64,000 nucleotides of DNA, from positions 1 to 64,000 of the forward strand of contig NZ_FNVU01000023.1 of the NCBI RefSeq assembly GCF_900107965.1. Reading direction: 5' to 3'. Positions 35,562 to 44,847 of this stretch are shown one piece after another; the stretch's first letter is position 1, and each line of letters opens with the position of its first letter. Source of the stretch: Actinacidiphila yanglinensis. GTDB lineage: Bacteria > Actinomycetota > Actinomycetes > Streptomycetales > Streptomycetaceae. Made by a program: the position numbers and the translations under genes. The notes under the pieces are model-generated. The model did not search any database, was not told the origin of the DNA, and worked only from the letters and a program-made list of their open reading frames with translations.

Positions 35562-36880
35562 CCAGCAGCACCGCCGTCCGGATACCGGAGCCGCTGCGCA
35601 GTTACCTCGCCGACGCCTGCCTTGCCCCCCTGTGGGCGGCGATGCGCTCCAAACTGGAGCGCAACCGCCTGTCCCCTACCGGAATCGTCCGCGTTGAACT
35701 CGACGAGGAAGGCACCAGCAGGCTCGGAGGACTTCTGGGCACCCGTCCCGCCGCCGGCACCGTGTCCGTCAGGCTGCCGCTACTGGACCATGCCCTGCGC
35801 GTCTCGGCAGCCCAGTGCGGTCTGCTGACTGCCGTAACCGACCTCACCGGCAGCCCTCTGACCGACCGCGTCCTGACACGGCAAAGGCAAAGCGCTGCGC
35901 GAGCCGACCTGTGGGCGCGGATCGATGCACGCCTGGCTGACGCCGGGCTGGCCGCCGCATCATGGGTCCCCACCTGGCTCGAGGGGCTACGCACCACCGG
36001 CATGCTCACCCGCGCCGGATCCGATACAGCATGGGAGGCTGCCGACGGCGCACTGCGCGCCCTGGCCCTGCTGCGCACCCTGCCCCTTCACCCGGCAGAA
36101 CAACCAGACGTCCCGCCACGTGAATGGCAACTGGCTGAACTTGCCGCACACGCCACCGCCGACGGGCACGGCCTGGACGAGGGCCGCTTGGCCGGAATTC
36201 TCGTGCTGCGCGCCATCGCAGCAGCCTGCGACATACCGCTGCCTGAATCCTCCGCAGCCCGGCGCCGCCTGTGGGAGCGCGTGTCGGTCACGACAGACGT
36301 GGTATCGGGAACCGTCATGGTCTGGCACCTCAACCCGCCAGGAGACGATCCATGGTCGACGATGATGCGCAGCCGCTCTCAGATGCATCTGGTCACCCAC
36401 CTGACCATGCACGAACTGGGCGCTGCATCGGCAGCGACCCTCGTGCCCCCCGACGCATCCGTGCACGGCTGCGAGAACCCTCAAGTCCTGCAGGCAACTG
36501 CCCGACAACGCATCCCCACTACCCTGATCTGCCCCTCCGGCAATCCAGCGGGAGCCGGCTGGGAACTACTGGGCCGCCTCAGACGCGACGGCGCCCGACT
36601 GAGCTACCACGGCGACTTCGACTGGCCCGGCCTGGCGATCGCCGCCCGCATCTTCGCTCTTGGAGCAGCGCCGTGGCGCATGGGCTCGAGTGACTACCGC
36701 GATGCGCTCACCAGCATCCGGGGCGACCATGCCCTTGGTCTGTCCGGACCACCAACGCCCAGCCACTGGGACCCTGCCCTGGCCACGTCAATGACCCGTG
36801 CCGGCGTGGCCATTCACGAAGAAGCCCTACTTCCACTGCTGCTCAACGATCTCTACACCGCGGCGCACAACGGCAGTTGA
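35558..36880 (+). CDS. jetD: Wadjet type III JetD nuclease subunit (TIGR02679/DUF2399)
   Basis: 440 residues from ATG 35558, overlapping jetC by four bases. VRVELDEEGTSRLGGLLG opens the TIGR02679 family region; the C-terminal DUF2399 part is Toprim-like: LICPSGNPAGAGWELLGRL, then RLSYHGDFDWPGLAIAARI, with the DFDW acidic pair. In Wadjet this subunit cuts the DNA once the motor has extruded the circle. The last 54 bases overlap, antisense, the 3' end of the HTH gene on the other strand. Confidence 0.85.
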   Translation: MTSSTAVRIPEPLRSYLADACLAPLWAAMRSKLERNRLSPTGIVRVELDEEGTSRLGGLLGTRPAAGTVSVRLPLLDHALRVSAAQCGLLTAVTDLTGSPLTDRVLTRQRQSAARADLWARIDARLADAGLAAASWVPTWLEGLRTTGMLTRAGSDTAWEAADGALRALALLRTLPLHPAEQPDVPPREWQLAELAAHATADGHGLDEGRLAGILVLRAIAAACDIPLPESSAARRRLWERVSVTTDVVSGTVMVWHLNPPGDDPWSTMMRSRSQMHLVTHLTMHELGAASAATLVPPDASVHGCENPQVLQATARQRIPTTLICPSGNPAGAGWELLGRLRRDGARLSYHGDFDWPGLAIAARIFALGAAPWRMGSSDYRDALTSIRGDHALGLSGPPTPSHWDPALATSMTRAGVAIHEEALLPLLLNDLYTAAHNGS

Positions 36881-37516
36881 CCCGTCTCCTCCTACCCTCT
36901 TCCGGTGTGCGGAGTTGGATCGGGTGGGGGCTTCGGTGGGGACGTAGGCGACGGGTCCGCCGGAGTGCGACACGAGCAGGGTGCCCAGCAGTCGGTCGGC
37001 GGCCTGACGGTCGCGTGCGGCCGGGGCGGTGAGGTGCTTGGTGGGGGTGGCCAGGTCGGTGACGTATCCGGCGAGGACAGCGTCCGGGAAGCCGTGGCGG
37101 CCCTGGGAGTCTTTCGTCCATTGCTGGAGGCCGCTGAGGACAGCGACGACGTAGCCGGACAGGGTCACCGGCAGGATCCCTCCGGCTGCCACGCTCGCCG
37201 GATTGCACCGCCACCGCCCCTGCAAGGCAGCCAGCAGCTCATCGGGAGGCAGGGATGCGGAGAAGCCTTGTACGTACTCCCCCGGCCGGACCGCGGCCGG
37301 CGCGACGTCGGCACGAAGCACAGCGATCTCCGGCACCTGCAGATACCTCAGGTCCGTCACGGGGCGGTCCTTCAGGGCCATGACGACCTCCAGCGGCACC
37401 ATGACCCGCACTCCGTGCCTGGACAGGCCCGGGAGCAGCCCCGCGTGGATCAGGCGACGGAAAGTGGTCACCGCGCAGCCGAGCTCCGCAGCCGCCTGAC
37501 CCGTGGTCAGCAACAC
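36827..37516 (-). CDS. HTH (MerR/excisionase-like) protein convergent with jetD
   Basis: About 229 residues from GTG 37516 (VLLTTGQAAAELG); GAGGGG lies nine bases upstream, whereas a GTG at 37573 has none. Residues 3-45 are a MerR/excisionase-type helix-turn-helix: TTGQAAAELGCAVTTFRRLI, HAGLLPGLSRHGVRVMVPLE. The remaining ~180 residues (VPEIAVLRADVAPAAVRPGE; GILPVTLSGYVVAVLSGLQQ) are unassigned. It may bind DNA as a local regulator or as a small recombination directionality-like factor; nothing ties it to Wadjet except position. The 54-bp 3' overlap with jetD is antisense. Confidence 0.65.
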   Translation of the reverse strand: MLLTTGQAAAELGCAVTTFRRLIHAGLLPGLSRHGVRVMVPLEVVMALKDRPVTDLRYLQVPEIAVLRADVAPAAVRPGEYVQGFSASLPPDELLAALQGRWRCNPASVAAGGILPVTLSGYVVAVLSGLQQWTKDSQGRHGFPDAVLAGYVTDLATPTKHLTAPAARDRQAADRLLGTLLVSHSGGPVAYVPTEAPTRSNSAHRKRVGGDGSTAVVRRGVEIVEQQWK

Positions 37517-37573
37517 GCTCCGCGTCCCCTCGCCCGACAGTACTGGCTCGCGGGACCACCGTAGGGGGACCAA

Positions 37574-38042
37574 AGGTCAAGCACACTCCGATATTTGATG
37601 AAGGACTTACAACAGCCGTTGCGTGGAGTTGTGCCTCGGTTCGGGCGGCCGGCATCGAGGTGATGTCCGCCTTCGCCATTCGCGGGTGGTGGACGAGGTC
37701 GCGCCGCCGATCGACGCGATGCTCAGGTCGGAGGTCCTGCTCAAGGGCAAAGGTGACCCACTGATGAGGCTTCCTGAATCTCCCCACCGGGTGCTCGGGG
37801 TGGGACGGACCTGCTTGCTGAGATTCCCCACCTGCGGACGTCCGAGTTGGCGACAGCGTCTGCCATGGAGGTCATATGGCCGCTCCTGTGTGCCCAATGG
37901 AGGGCGGGTGCGCGTCAAGGGCTTGCCGCAGGGTTGCTGGAGAGCTACCGGCGTGCCTCGCGGTCATCGCTTTAAGCGCATGAATGAATACTCTGCGTAG
38001 CGATCTGTCTCTTCCCGTAGTCCTCGACGAAAGGGCATCGGC
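37574..38042. other. Intergenic region before the SGNH hydrolase
   Basis: No supportable gene. Frames on both strands are short and of poor codon quality. A GAAAGG ribosome site is eight bases before the ATG at 38043. Confidence 0.4.
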
Positions 38043-39092
38043 ATGCCTTCGGCCATGCGCAAGACGACGAAAACTCCGGTGGTGCGGCGGCTGGCCGCCG
38101 CGGCCATCGCGCTGGGCAGTTGCCTCACGCTCGCCGGCCCGGCGGCACACGCCGGCGCGGCTCCCGCCGACCCCGTACCGACGGTCTTCTTCGGCGACTC
38201 CTACACCGCCAACTACGGCATCGCCCCTGTGAACCACGAAGGCGAGGCAAGGTTCTTCTGCTTCCAGGCGAAGGAGAACTATCCCGCCGTTGCCACCCAG
38301 CGCCTCGCGGACAAGGGCGTCACGCTCGACGTCCAGTCCGACGTCTCCTGCGGAGGCGCGCTCGTCCATCACTTCTGGGAGAAGCAGGAGCTGCCCTTCG
38401 GCCTCGGCGAGCTCCCGCCGCAGCAGGATGCGCTCAAGCCCGACACTCAGCTGGCCGTGGGCAGCATGGGCGGCAACACGGTGGGCTTCAACCGCATCCT
38501 GAAGCAGTGTTCCGCCAAGCTCCGCGGCGTGGAGGGGACTCTGCTGCCGGGAACACCGGTGGACGAGGACGTGCCCGCCGCCAAGTGCAGCGAGTTCTTC
38601 GCGTCCGGGGACGGAAAGCAGTGGCTGGACGATCAGTTCGAGCGGGTCGGATACGACCTGGAGGAGATGCTCGAACGCATCGCGTACTTCTCTCCCGACG
38701 CCAAGCGCGTCCTGGTCGGCTACCCCAGGCTCGTGCCCGCGGACACCGCCAAGTGCCAGACCCCGGCGCCCGGCCAGACGGAGCTGCCATTCGCGGACAT
38801 CCCGCAGGACGCCCTGCCGGTCCTCGACCAGGTCCAGAAGCGGTTGGACGACGTCATGAAGAAGGCCGTCGCGGACACCGACGGTGGCGCCGACTTCGTG
38901 GACCTCTACGCCCGCACCGGCAGCAACACAGCCTGCGACGGCACCAACCGAGGCATCGGCGGCCTGCTGGAGCCCTCCCAGCTCAAGATCGGAGAGCAGG
39001 CGCTCCCGTGGTACCTGCACCCCAATGACAAGGGCCGCGACATCCAGGCCACACAGGTGGCCGACACGGTCCAACAGGTCCTCAACCGGTAA
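38043..39092 (+). CDS. Secreted SGNH/GDSL lipase-esterase
   Basis: 349 residues with a Sec signal peptide (RK-rich start, hydrophobic RLAAAAIALGSCLTLAGPA, cleavage near AHA-GA about residue 37). VFFGDSYTANYG (49-60) is the block I nucleophile, GSMGGNTVGFN carries the block III Gly and Asn, and WYLHPNDKG carries the catalytic His near 326. Several Cys in the mature part (C74, C101, C156) suggest disulfides. The family is the Streptomyces secreted esterase group. ATG 38043 has GAAAGG eight bases upstream. It ends before a hairpin at 39167-39189. An ordinary chromosomal-type gene. Confidence 0.85.
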   Translation: MPSAMRKTTKTPVVRRLAAAAIALGSCLTLAGPAAHAGAAPADPVPTVFFGDSYTANYGIAPVNHEGEARFFCFQAKENYPAVATQRLADKGVTLDVQSDVSCGGALVHHFWEKQELPFGLGELPPQQDALKPDTQLAVGSMGGNTVGFNRILKQCSAKLRGVEGTLLPGTPVDEDVPAAKCSEFFASGDGKQWLDDQFERVGYDLEEMLERIAYFSPDAKRVLVGYPRLVPADTAKCQTPAPGQTELPFADIPQDALPVLDQVQKRLDDVMKKAVADTDGGADFVDLYARTGSNTACDGTNRGIGGLLEPSQLKIGEQALPWYLHPNDKGRDIQATQVADTVQQVLNR

Positions 39093-39166
39093 GGACTCCC
39101 CCACCTGAGAACCGGACCCGCACCCCACCGCACCGGATCCGGATCCCTTCATCTCCCCTCAACGAA

Positions 39167-39189
39167 GCCCCAGGTCATCAGCCTGGGGC
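39167..39189 (+). terminator. Hairpin after the SGNH hydrolase gene
   Basis: Arms GCCCCAGG (39167-39174) and CCTGGGGC (39182-39189), eight perfect pairs with a 7-base loop, 75 bases past the stop. Confidence 0.55.
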
Positions 39190-39329
39190 CTCGTCATACG
39201 ACTGGCTCCTGAACCGGCCACGGCGGAGCTTCCTGACGATCGGCCTGGCGATGCGGCGAGGGTACCCCGTTGCCGACGGCAACTGAGTAGGGAACGGAGA
39301 GCAGCCCTGGCCGTTTTCACGAAGCCTCA

Positions 39330-39560
39330 TCACCACGGGCGCCTGGTCCAGGAGTACGGGGTCGGCATCAACTACCAGCGGGTGAAGCTCTATCTCCCGC
39401 AGGCCCGGCCCCGGATCGCGCAGGAGTTGGGCATCAGCCCGGGTGAGCGGGTGGGCCTGCACCGGGGGTTCGAGGTCGTTCCGGGTGCTCAGGACCAGGT
39501 CGACTGGTGACGAGGTCCTGGCCACCGCGATCCTCGACCGCCTCCTGCACCACTGGGGAC
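39330..39560 (+). mobile_element. IS21-family remnant (istA piece joined to istB piece)
   Basis: A plus-strand frame reads RLVQEYGVGINYQRVKLYLP, ARPRIAQELGISPGERVGLH and FEVVPGAQDQVDW, then a stop at 39508-39510. This is the middle of an IS21-type IstA transposase. Immediately after, in another frame, GDEVLATAILDRLLHH matches the C-terminal end of IstB. Most of both genes is missing between, so this is an internally deleted dead element. No terminal repeats were found around it. Confidence 0.6.
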
Positions 39561-39606
39561 TACCGTCGGCAAAGCCGTCCATAGGCAGCCCACCTCGTCA
39601 CAGCTC

Positions 39607-40791
39607 TCACGTCAGCTCGCTCTCCACTGTCAGGAGCACGACGCGCTCGGCTTCATCAGCCGTCAGGCGCACGGTAGTAGAACGGGAAGGACGCTGTTCG
39701 GGGCAGCGGACCGTGCACTCGATTCCGCTCTCGTCGGTCTCATCGAGTGTCACGCACGCCTGCATAGGCCAGTCACAGTCCGCTGCACCCCACTCCCGGT
39801 GAGCGTGGCGACGCAATGCCGCGAGCCGGTGGTGCGGCGGCAGTTTCCGCTCAGCCCGGCAGCCGTCACAGCGCAGCAGGTGCGCAATGCTGCCTTCCAT
39901 GGCCAAGAACTCTTTGCCGTGTCCTTCCTTGGTATTGCAACTGCCGCACAGGGGGCCGCGGATCATGCCGTGGTCGTGGCAGTGATCCCAGTCGGTGGCC
40001 GGCCGAGGCGTGCGGCATACTCCGCAGAGGTAGTCCCGCGCCCGCGGCCCTTGTTCCTGGATCCGGGCGTAGGAGGCGCCGTTGAGTTCGTTGCGGTAGC
40101 GGCGCAGACCAGCGGCCGCACACTGAGGACAAAGGATCCGCCAACCGCTGGCGGTCGCGGTGCGCCAGGCAGAGCCTGTATCGAGCGCGCCGCAGCCGCC
40201 GCAGGTGTGGATAGTCGCAGTCAGCGCGCCCTGGGCCTCTTCCCACCGGTCGAGAATGTTGGCAAGGGTCCGGGGAATCAGCCAGGTCTCCTGGGTCCAG
40301 ACCAACGCGGGCACTGGAAGCGTGCAGGCGATGGCGAAGTGGCCATAGCGCCGCAGCAGGTCTTGTTGAGTAAGCCCGCAGGGCAGAGCCCAGTTGGTAT
40401 CGCCACGCTGGCAGCCGAGCGGTCCGCACGGGCAGCCGTTGTTCCTGCGAGCATCCCGCGCTGCGCTGCGGAACAGGCGAAGGAGCTGGCTCCGCCAGGA
40501 CGTGCCCAGCGGGACATCCACCTGCAGTTCGCTGCGGACGGCATGCCGGGGGTCGACGAGATCCTCCGGGTCCCAGGCCAGGCTTGCGATGGTCCGGGCT
40601 GCCTGCCGAACATCCGCTTCGTGAAATCGCCATTGATTCGCATGCTTATACGCGCGGACCGGGACATAACCAAAGAAAACGTCATCATGTTCGGTAAAGC
40701 GTCTGCGCTGGAAGTGCTCCGGCGCCACCGGAATCGAACAATCCCTCATCTCATCGGCCAGGTACTGCACGGCCAGTTTCTGCCTGATCAC
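39607..40791 (-). CDS. Endonuclease VII-like HNH protein with zinc fingers
   Basis: 394 residues. The recombination endonuclease VII motif is clear near 255-290: YLCGVCRTP, then TDWDHCHDHGMIRGPLCGSC and NTKEG. It has the paired CxxC zinc sites and the HH of the beta-beta-alpha-metal fold. Two further zinc-type clusters precede it (IHTCGGCGALD and RILCPQCAAAG), and a CDGCRAERKLPP follows. Phage T4 endonuclease VII resolves branched DNA; homologues in bacteria often sit in prophage or defence regions. The N-terminal 130 residues are unassigned. GTG 40791 is the track-free longest start; no ribosome site is visible, so a later start is possible. Confidence 0.75.
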   Translation of the reverse strand: MIRQKLAVQYLADEMRDCSIPVAPEHFQRRRFTEHDDVFFGYVPVRAYKHANQWRFHEADVRQAARTIASLAWDPEDLVDPRHAVRSELQVDVPLGTSWRSQLLRLFRSAARDARRNNGCPCGPLGCQRGDTNWALPCGLTQQDLLRRYGHFAIACTLPVPALVWTQETWLIPRTLANILDRWEEAQGALTATIHTCGGCGALDTGSAWRTATASGWRILCPQCAAAGLRRYRNELNGASYARIQEQGPRARDYLCGVCRTPRPATDWDHCHDHGMIRGPLCGSCNTKEGHGKEFLAMEGSIAHLLRCDGCRAERKLPPHHRLAALRRHAHREWGAADCDWPMQACVTLDETDESGIECTVRCPEQRPSRSTTVRLTADEAERVVLLTVESELT

Positions 40792-41238
40792 CCGGTCAGG
40801 ATGGCACCACCCACCGACACCACCCTCCCCACTCCGGTGCTCGCGGCCGGGATCCGCCGTGTGCAGCGCAGCAACCTACAACAAGGGCTCCCGGAAAGAA
40901 GCGCGACACAGCGAGCACCCCACGGCGCGCCGTCGCGTCCACCAGCCCAGCCGCATACCTCGCCCCTCACATGATCCGCGCACCCTTGGTTGTTCAACCT
41001 ACTGCGACCCTCTTCCGCACTCCGGACGACCAGAACCCGCCGGAATCGACGCGGGAGACGCTGACGTCCCTCAGCGGAAGCGGGCCTGCGGCCTCGGCCC
41101 TGACGGGGCCGTGCACCACCGGGCAGCGATCGCGTTCTTCAACACCACCATCGCCTGAGCGGGAACGCCTCCGCCGAAAGACGGCGCCGACAACCCACCA
41201 CGCCCGAGACCCCGTGATGACGCCCCCTTCGGGGCCAG
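40792..41238. other. Intergenic region
   Basis: I see no gene here, only short shadow frames on both strands. Confidence 0.4.
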
Positions 41239-41412
41239 CCATAGGAACAGCCACCCCCACGACAGCCGACCCGCCACCCGCTCGCCGCAAAACGGCAGCC
41301 GCTTGGTCACTCCGTGACAGCAGACCAACCCGCGTCCACCGCGCATGACCAGGCAAGCACCAGCCGAACACAGCTGACGCACAACCGCTGCCACCAAGGC
41401 GCCCACTCACAA
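41239..41412. repeat. Copy A of a ~174-bp gap-free direct repeat
   Basis: Aligns without any gap to 52495-52668, with about 22 differences by hand count (near 87 percent identity). The differences fall evenly over all three codon phases, so coding conservation is unlikely. A small dyad GTCAC-TCC-GTGAC (41306-41318) is preserved in copy B, its only change being in the loop. Confidence 0.8.
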
Positions 41413-41462
41413 TGTCCTGGCACGCGGCGGTCTCCCGGCAGGCGCATGGGGCGGTGCTTCCT

Positions 41463-42392
41463 TCACGCAGATGACTTGTGCTCCGTAGCGAGTTCGGCGG
41501 TCTCGTCGCGCACGGCTTGGAGCATGGCGCTCGCGGACGCCGACGGTTCGGTGGCGGTGACCATCACGGTCTCCCTGCTGAAGACGAGTGCGGGGTCATC
41601 GACGCGCAACCACTTCACGCCCCGCGGGACGGTGTCCGCGGCCAACCCGGGCATGACCGACACCCCCAGCCCCGCGGCAACGAGCCCCACGCGTGTCTGC
41701 CAGCTGTCCGTCCGGTAGGCCACGCGCGGAGCCTCCAGTGTGGGCCAGGCGCCGAACTGGGGCCCGCCGCTCTCCTCACCGGCTCCCACGATCCACGCCT
41801 CCCGCGCCAGGTCGTCGATGTGCACCTCGTCCCGGGAAGCCAGCGGATGGGCCACGGGGACGGCCACGCCGATGCCGCGGCCGGTGCGCACGACCTCGAC
41901 GCGCAGCCCGCTGACGTCGTAGTCGGGGAGCCCTTCCCCGATCGCCAGCACGGCCACCTCCAAGCGTCCGGCGCGAACACGGCGCAGCTGGGCGGGGCTG
42001 CCGGCCTCCCACAGGCTCACGGTGAGGGCCGGGTGCGCCTTGTGCAGGCGCGCGATGGCCCGAGGCACCAGCACGGCGGCCGCAGTGGGGTACGCGCCGA
42101 CGGTCAGCCGGCCCGCGAGGCGGTCGCGGAGCCCGGCGATCTCCAGTTCCGCCGCCTCCGCGTGCGCGATCATGCGGCGGGCGTGGCGCAGCAGCGCCTC
42201 CCCGGACAGGGTCGGCCGCACCCCTCGGGCATGGCGCTCGAACAGCGGGGTTCCCACCGCGGCTTCCATCGCGATGATCTGGCGGGAGACCGCGGACTGG
42301 GTGTATCCGAGCGCCTCGGCCGCCGCGGTGAAGGACCCGCGCTGAGCGACTTCCAGCATGACCCGCAGGCCCGTCAGTGTCAGTTCCGGCAT
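41463..42392 (-). CDS. LysR-family regulator
   Basis: 309 residues. MPELTLTGLRVMLEVAQRGS, FTAAAEALGYTQSAVSRQII and AMEAAVGTPLFERHARGVRP form the standard LysR winged helix-turn-helix (1-60). The effector-binding domain follows: LTVGAYPTAAAVLVPRAIAR, LEVAVLAIGEGLPDYDVSGL, GVSVMPGLAADTVPRGVKWL. Length is typical. It is divergent from the SnoaL-like gene, and the intergenic inverted repeats suggest it controls that gene and itself. Ligand unknown. Confidence 0.9.
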   Translation of the reverse strand: MPELTLTGLRVMLEVAQRGSFTAAAEALGYTQSAVSRQIIAMEAAVGTPLFERHARGVRPTLSGEALLRHARRMIAHAEAAELEIAGLRDRLAGRLTVGAYPTAAAVLVPRAIARLHKAHPALTVSLWEAGSPAQLRRVRAGRLEVAVLAIGEGLPDYDVSGLRVEVVRTGRGIGVAVPVAHPLASRDEVHIDDLAREAWIVGAGEESGGPQFGAWPTLEAPRVAYRTDSWQTRVGLVAAGLGVSVMPGLAADTVPRGVKWLRVDDPALVFSRETVMVTATEPSASASAMLQAVRDETAELATEHKSSA

Positions 42393-42447
42393 GGGCCGAC
42401 GCTATGCGTGAACCGCGGTGTCGACAACGAGTGACCCGCCATTTCGT

Positions 42448-42509
42448 GCATGGCGAGGCCAGCACGCAGCCATGCGGTTCTCGCATGGAAGCGATGAAAA
42501 GGCATCGCT
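42448..42509. promoter_or_regulatory. Inverted repeats between LysR and SnoaL-like genes
   Basis: GCATGGC (42448-42454) and GCCATGC (42469-42475) are inverse arms 14 bases apart; AGCGATG/CATCGCT (42490-42496, 42503-42509) form a second, tighter dyad. Plausible LysR binding sites. Confidence 0.45.
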
Positions 42510-42589
42510 GGTCGTGTTGCCTCGACGGTGCAACGCTGGCTGTGTCAAGGAAAAACGCAATGTGGCAGCACCGATCCAGAGGAATGACC

Positions 42590-43057
42590 ATGGCTCGTTT
42601 CATCTCCCCCGACGACACCCGGTACGACGAGCGCTCCCGCGCGCTCGTCCGCATCGGACGGGACGCCATCTCCAAGGAGAACCCGAGCGCCCTGCGCGCT
42701 TACTTCAGCGCGGACTTCAGGTTCCACGGCCCCGACGGCGACCTCGGATTCGACGAACTGGCGGGCTTCTTCGGCCAGATGCGTGACGCGTTCACGGACT
42801 ACTACTGCGAGCGGTATGAGATCGTCTCCGCCGGAAATCTGGTCGGCTGCCGCACGGAGATGGGCGGCGTCTTCGACAAGCCGTTCGATCCGACGCCGGT
42901 CGGAACGGTGCAGCCGCACGGCAAGCAGGTGACGCTGACGCTGATCAACATGTTCCGCTACGACGAGGACGGCAGGCTGGCGGAAGAGTGGGTCCAGTAC
43001 GACAACGTGGAGTGGCTGCGCCAGCTCGGCATCGAACTCGTCCCGGCCTCCCGCTGA
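42590..43057 (+). CDS. SnoaL-like / NTF2-fold protein
   Basis: 155 residues from ATG 42590, six bases after AGAGGA (the ATG at 42584 would touch it). ALRAYFSADFRFHGPDGDLG, FDELAGFFGQMRDAFTDYYC and YEIVSAGNLVGCRTEMGGVF are followed by PTGTVQPHG-like VGTVQPHGKQVTLTLINMFR and DEDGRLAEEWVQYDNVEWLR, the pattern of SnoaL-type polyketide cyclases/NTF2 folds. Many such proteins have no known reaction. It is divergent from the LysR gene. Confidence 0.85.
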   Translation: MARFISPDDTRYDERSRALVRIGRDAISKENPSALRAYFSADFRFHGPDGDLGFDELAGFFGQMRDAFTDYYCERYEIVSAGNLVGCRTEMGGVFDKPFDPTPVGTVQPHGKQVTLTLINMFRYDEDGRLAEEWVQYDNVEWLRQLGIELVPASR

Positions 43058-43320
43058 ACCGTCACGGCGGTCGGAACAGCCCCGCGACGAGGACACCGAC
43101 CAAGCACCGCGCGTCGCTCCCGGCGCCGATGCACAGGTTTCCGACGCCGCCCTGGAGGTGGAAGGCGTCGAGGTCACGGCAGATCCCGCCCGAGGCGCGG
43201 GCCGCGAGCAAGCCGACCCGGAGTTGGCGTTCCTCATGCTGCAGCTGACTGGGCTTGTCGTTCAACTGGCGGCTTCGAACGGCGGAGCGTACTTGGTCGC
43301 TCACCTGGGGATTCACCGGA
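43058..43320 (+). other. Possible gene fragment without a start codon
   Basis: One plus frame runs DEDTDQAPRVAPGADAQVSD, then ADPELAFLMLQLTGLVVQLA and GGAYLVAHLGIHRT to a TGA near 43320. Residue composition is protein-like, but there is no credible start after the SnoaL stop. Either a decayed gene or chance. Confidence 0.25.
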
Positions 43321-43529
43321 CGTGAGGGCGGCCTCCGCCTGATTCTGTGCATCCGTCCAAGGGTGCACAGGACGCAGCCGGAGGCCAGTTCCGCGCCCCT
43401 TTCCCGACGTTCTCCGCTCACGCACCCAGCCCCCACAACAACAGGGGGCTGGGCATGTGAACGGAGACGGAGGGGAAGTCGGCGCCGCGGCGGGCTCCGG
43501 TTCGGTGCGCGGGCCGCCGCCGGCGACCC

Positions 43530-43732
43530 CACTACCGCAGGCCAGCGCGACGCACGAGGTGCGCATCGCACGTGCGCTCACCTCCGGTTCTCCAAGAGGG
43601 TGCGCATTGTGCTGCGCCTCCTGGTGCGCACCCTGGTGCGCATCCTGTCGGACACGTCCGCGACTCCGGTCGGCTCGCGGGGTTCGCTCTAGTTGCGCGC
43701 CTGGATGCGCCTGGATGCGCCATAGTTGCGCG
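43530..43732. repeat. 12-bp iteron-like array 1 with leading motif
   Basis: Four contiguous 12-base units occupy 43596-43643 (GAGGGTGCGCAT, TGTGCTGCGCCT, CCTGGTGCGCAC, CCTGGTGCGCAT). A related GAGGTGCGCATC lies upstream, and CTGGATGCGC is repeated twice at 43701-43720. The array is preceded by CACTACCGCAGGCC (43530-43543). The same motif also precedes array 2. Candidate iterons of a plasmid origin or a TraB/FtsK-type clt site. Confidence 0.6.
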
Positions 43733-44169
43733 TGCTGGAGCACGCCCCGGAATTCGCGGTGGCAGGAATCCCGTAACCGGCCCGGCTGAGCCCGGATTTG
43801 CGCCTTGGTTCAGGATTCTTCGGGGTCTTCTCGCGGTACTCCCGCAGCCGCGCCCACCCTGGCCGGCGAGCCCGGCAGGCGAGCCGCACACCCACGCGCG
43901 CTGCTCCCCGCGCTGCCCGGTCCGCGCTCCTTCCGCACTCCATCTTCACCAGCGTCAGGGCAAGGCCAACCGACGGAATTCGCTGACCTGCTGCTTCGCA
44001 TGATGCGGCGTGTGGATTTCCCGCGTTGAGCGGTAGGGATTCCCCGACCATCTCTGCCGTTCAGGTGAGGCTTCCCGCGGCTGCTGGCGTGGCTCTGGTT
44101 GGTGCAAGCGGAAGAGTGTTCGCTTTGTCGTGTTCGCTCCCATCTCAGAAGTGGAATGAGGTCCTTCAC

Positions 44170-44709
44170 GTGCGCAGTCCTCTCATGCAGGCGACGGTCG
44201 CAGCAGCCGCGGTTATCGCTCTGTCCCCCCTCGGCACAGCGTCGGCCGCGGACCCTTCCGACATTGGCGACATCACCTGCCACGGCGGCTCCCTCACGGT
44301 GCAGTTCAACCCCGGCGCCACCTTTTTCAGGAGCACAGTCCGGATGTCCGCCAGCGGCGAGATGGGAACATGTTCTTCCAGCCAGCACCCGGAGATCACC
44401 GGCGGAGCGGTGAAGCTCGAAGCCTCCCTCACCGCGAACTGCCCCGGACCGTTCGGGCCCGGCTACGTCAAGGCCACCATCAACTGGAACGACGGAACCA
44501 AGACGGTCATCGACCAGACGATCTTCCGCGGCGACGAACGGTCCTTCTCCCTGGAAGGCGGGAGCACCACCGGCCGCTTCGCCGGCGGCTACGCCCGCGC
44601 CAACGGCCGGACCACCAGCAACCTCATCGAGATCAGTGCAGCCTGCGCTTCGGCCGGTCTCACCAGCTACGCCTCGACGATCAACGAGTTCGCCGTCGGC
44701 GACATCTAG
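44170..44709 (+). CDS. Small secreted protein of unknown function
   Basis: 179 residues from GTG 44170, eight bases after GAGG. It has a short signal peptide (VRSPLMQATVAAAAVIALSP, cleavage near ASA-AD). The mature part has four or more Cys, with a beta-rich pattern: ITCHGGSLTVQFNPGATFF, YVKATINWNDGTKTVIDQTI, NLIEISAACASAGL. I recall similar exported proteins in streptomycetes without a known role. It is a single gene bracketed by the two iteron arrays, which may be coincidence. Confidence 0.7.
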   Translation: MRSPLMQATVAAAAVIALSPLGTASAADPSDIGDITCHGGSLTVQFNPGATFFRSTVRMSASGEMGTCSSSQHPEITGGAVKLEASLTANCPGPFGPGYVKATINWNDGTKTVIDQTIFRGDERSFSLEGGSTTGRFAGGYARANGRTTSNLIEISAACASAGLTSYASTINEFAVGDI

Positions 44710-44847
44710 CCTGCCGCGAGCCGCACCACCCGGCCAGGCGGGCACCGGTCGAAGCCGCATTCCGTCACCCCAGACAGCGCATTTCGTCGGTTCCCCGGCA
44801 AGGGCAGGGGCACCGAGGGGATGTCAGCGCTCCGAAGCGGCCCGGCA

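Noticed and set aside
37872-39152. 426-codon minus-strand frame opposite the SGNH hydrolase
   Set aside because: The plus strand has a signal peptide and catalytic motifs; the minus frame is a shadow.
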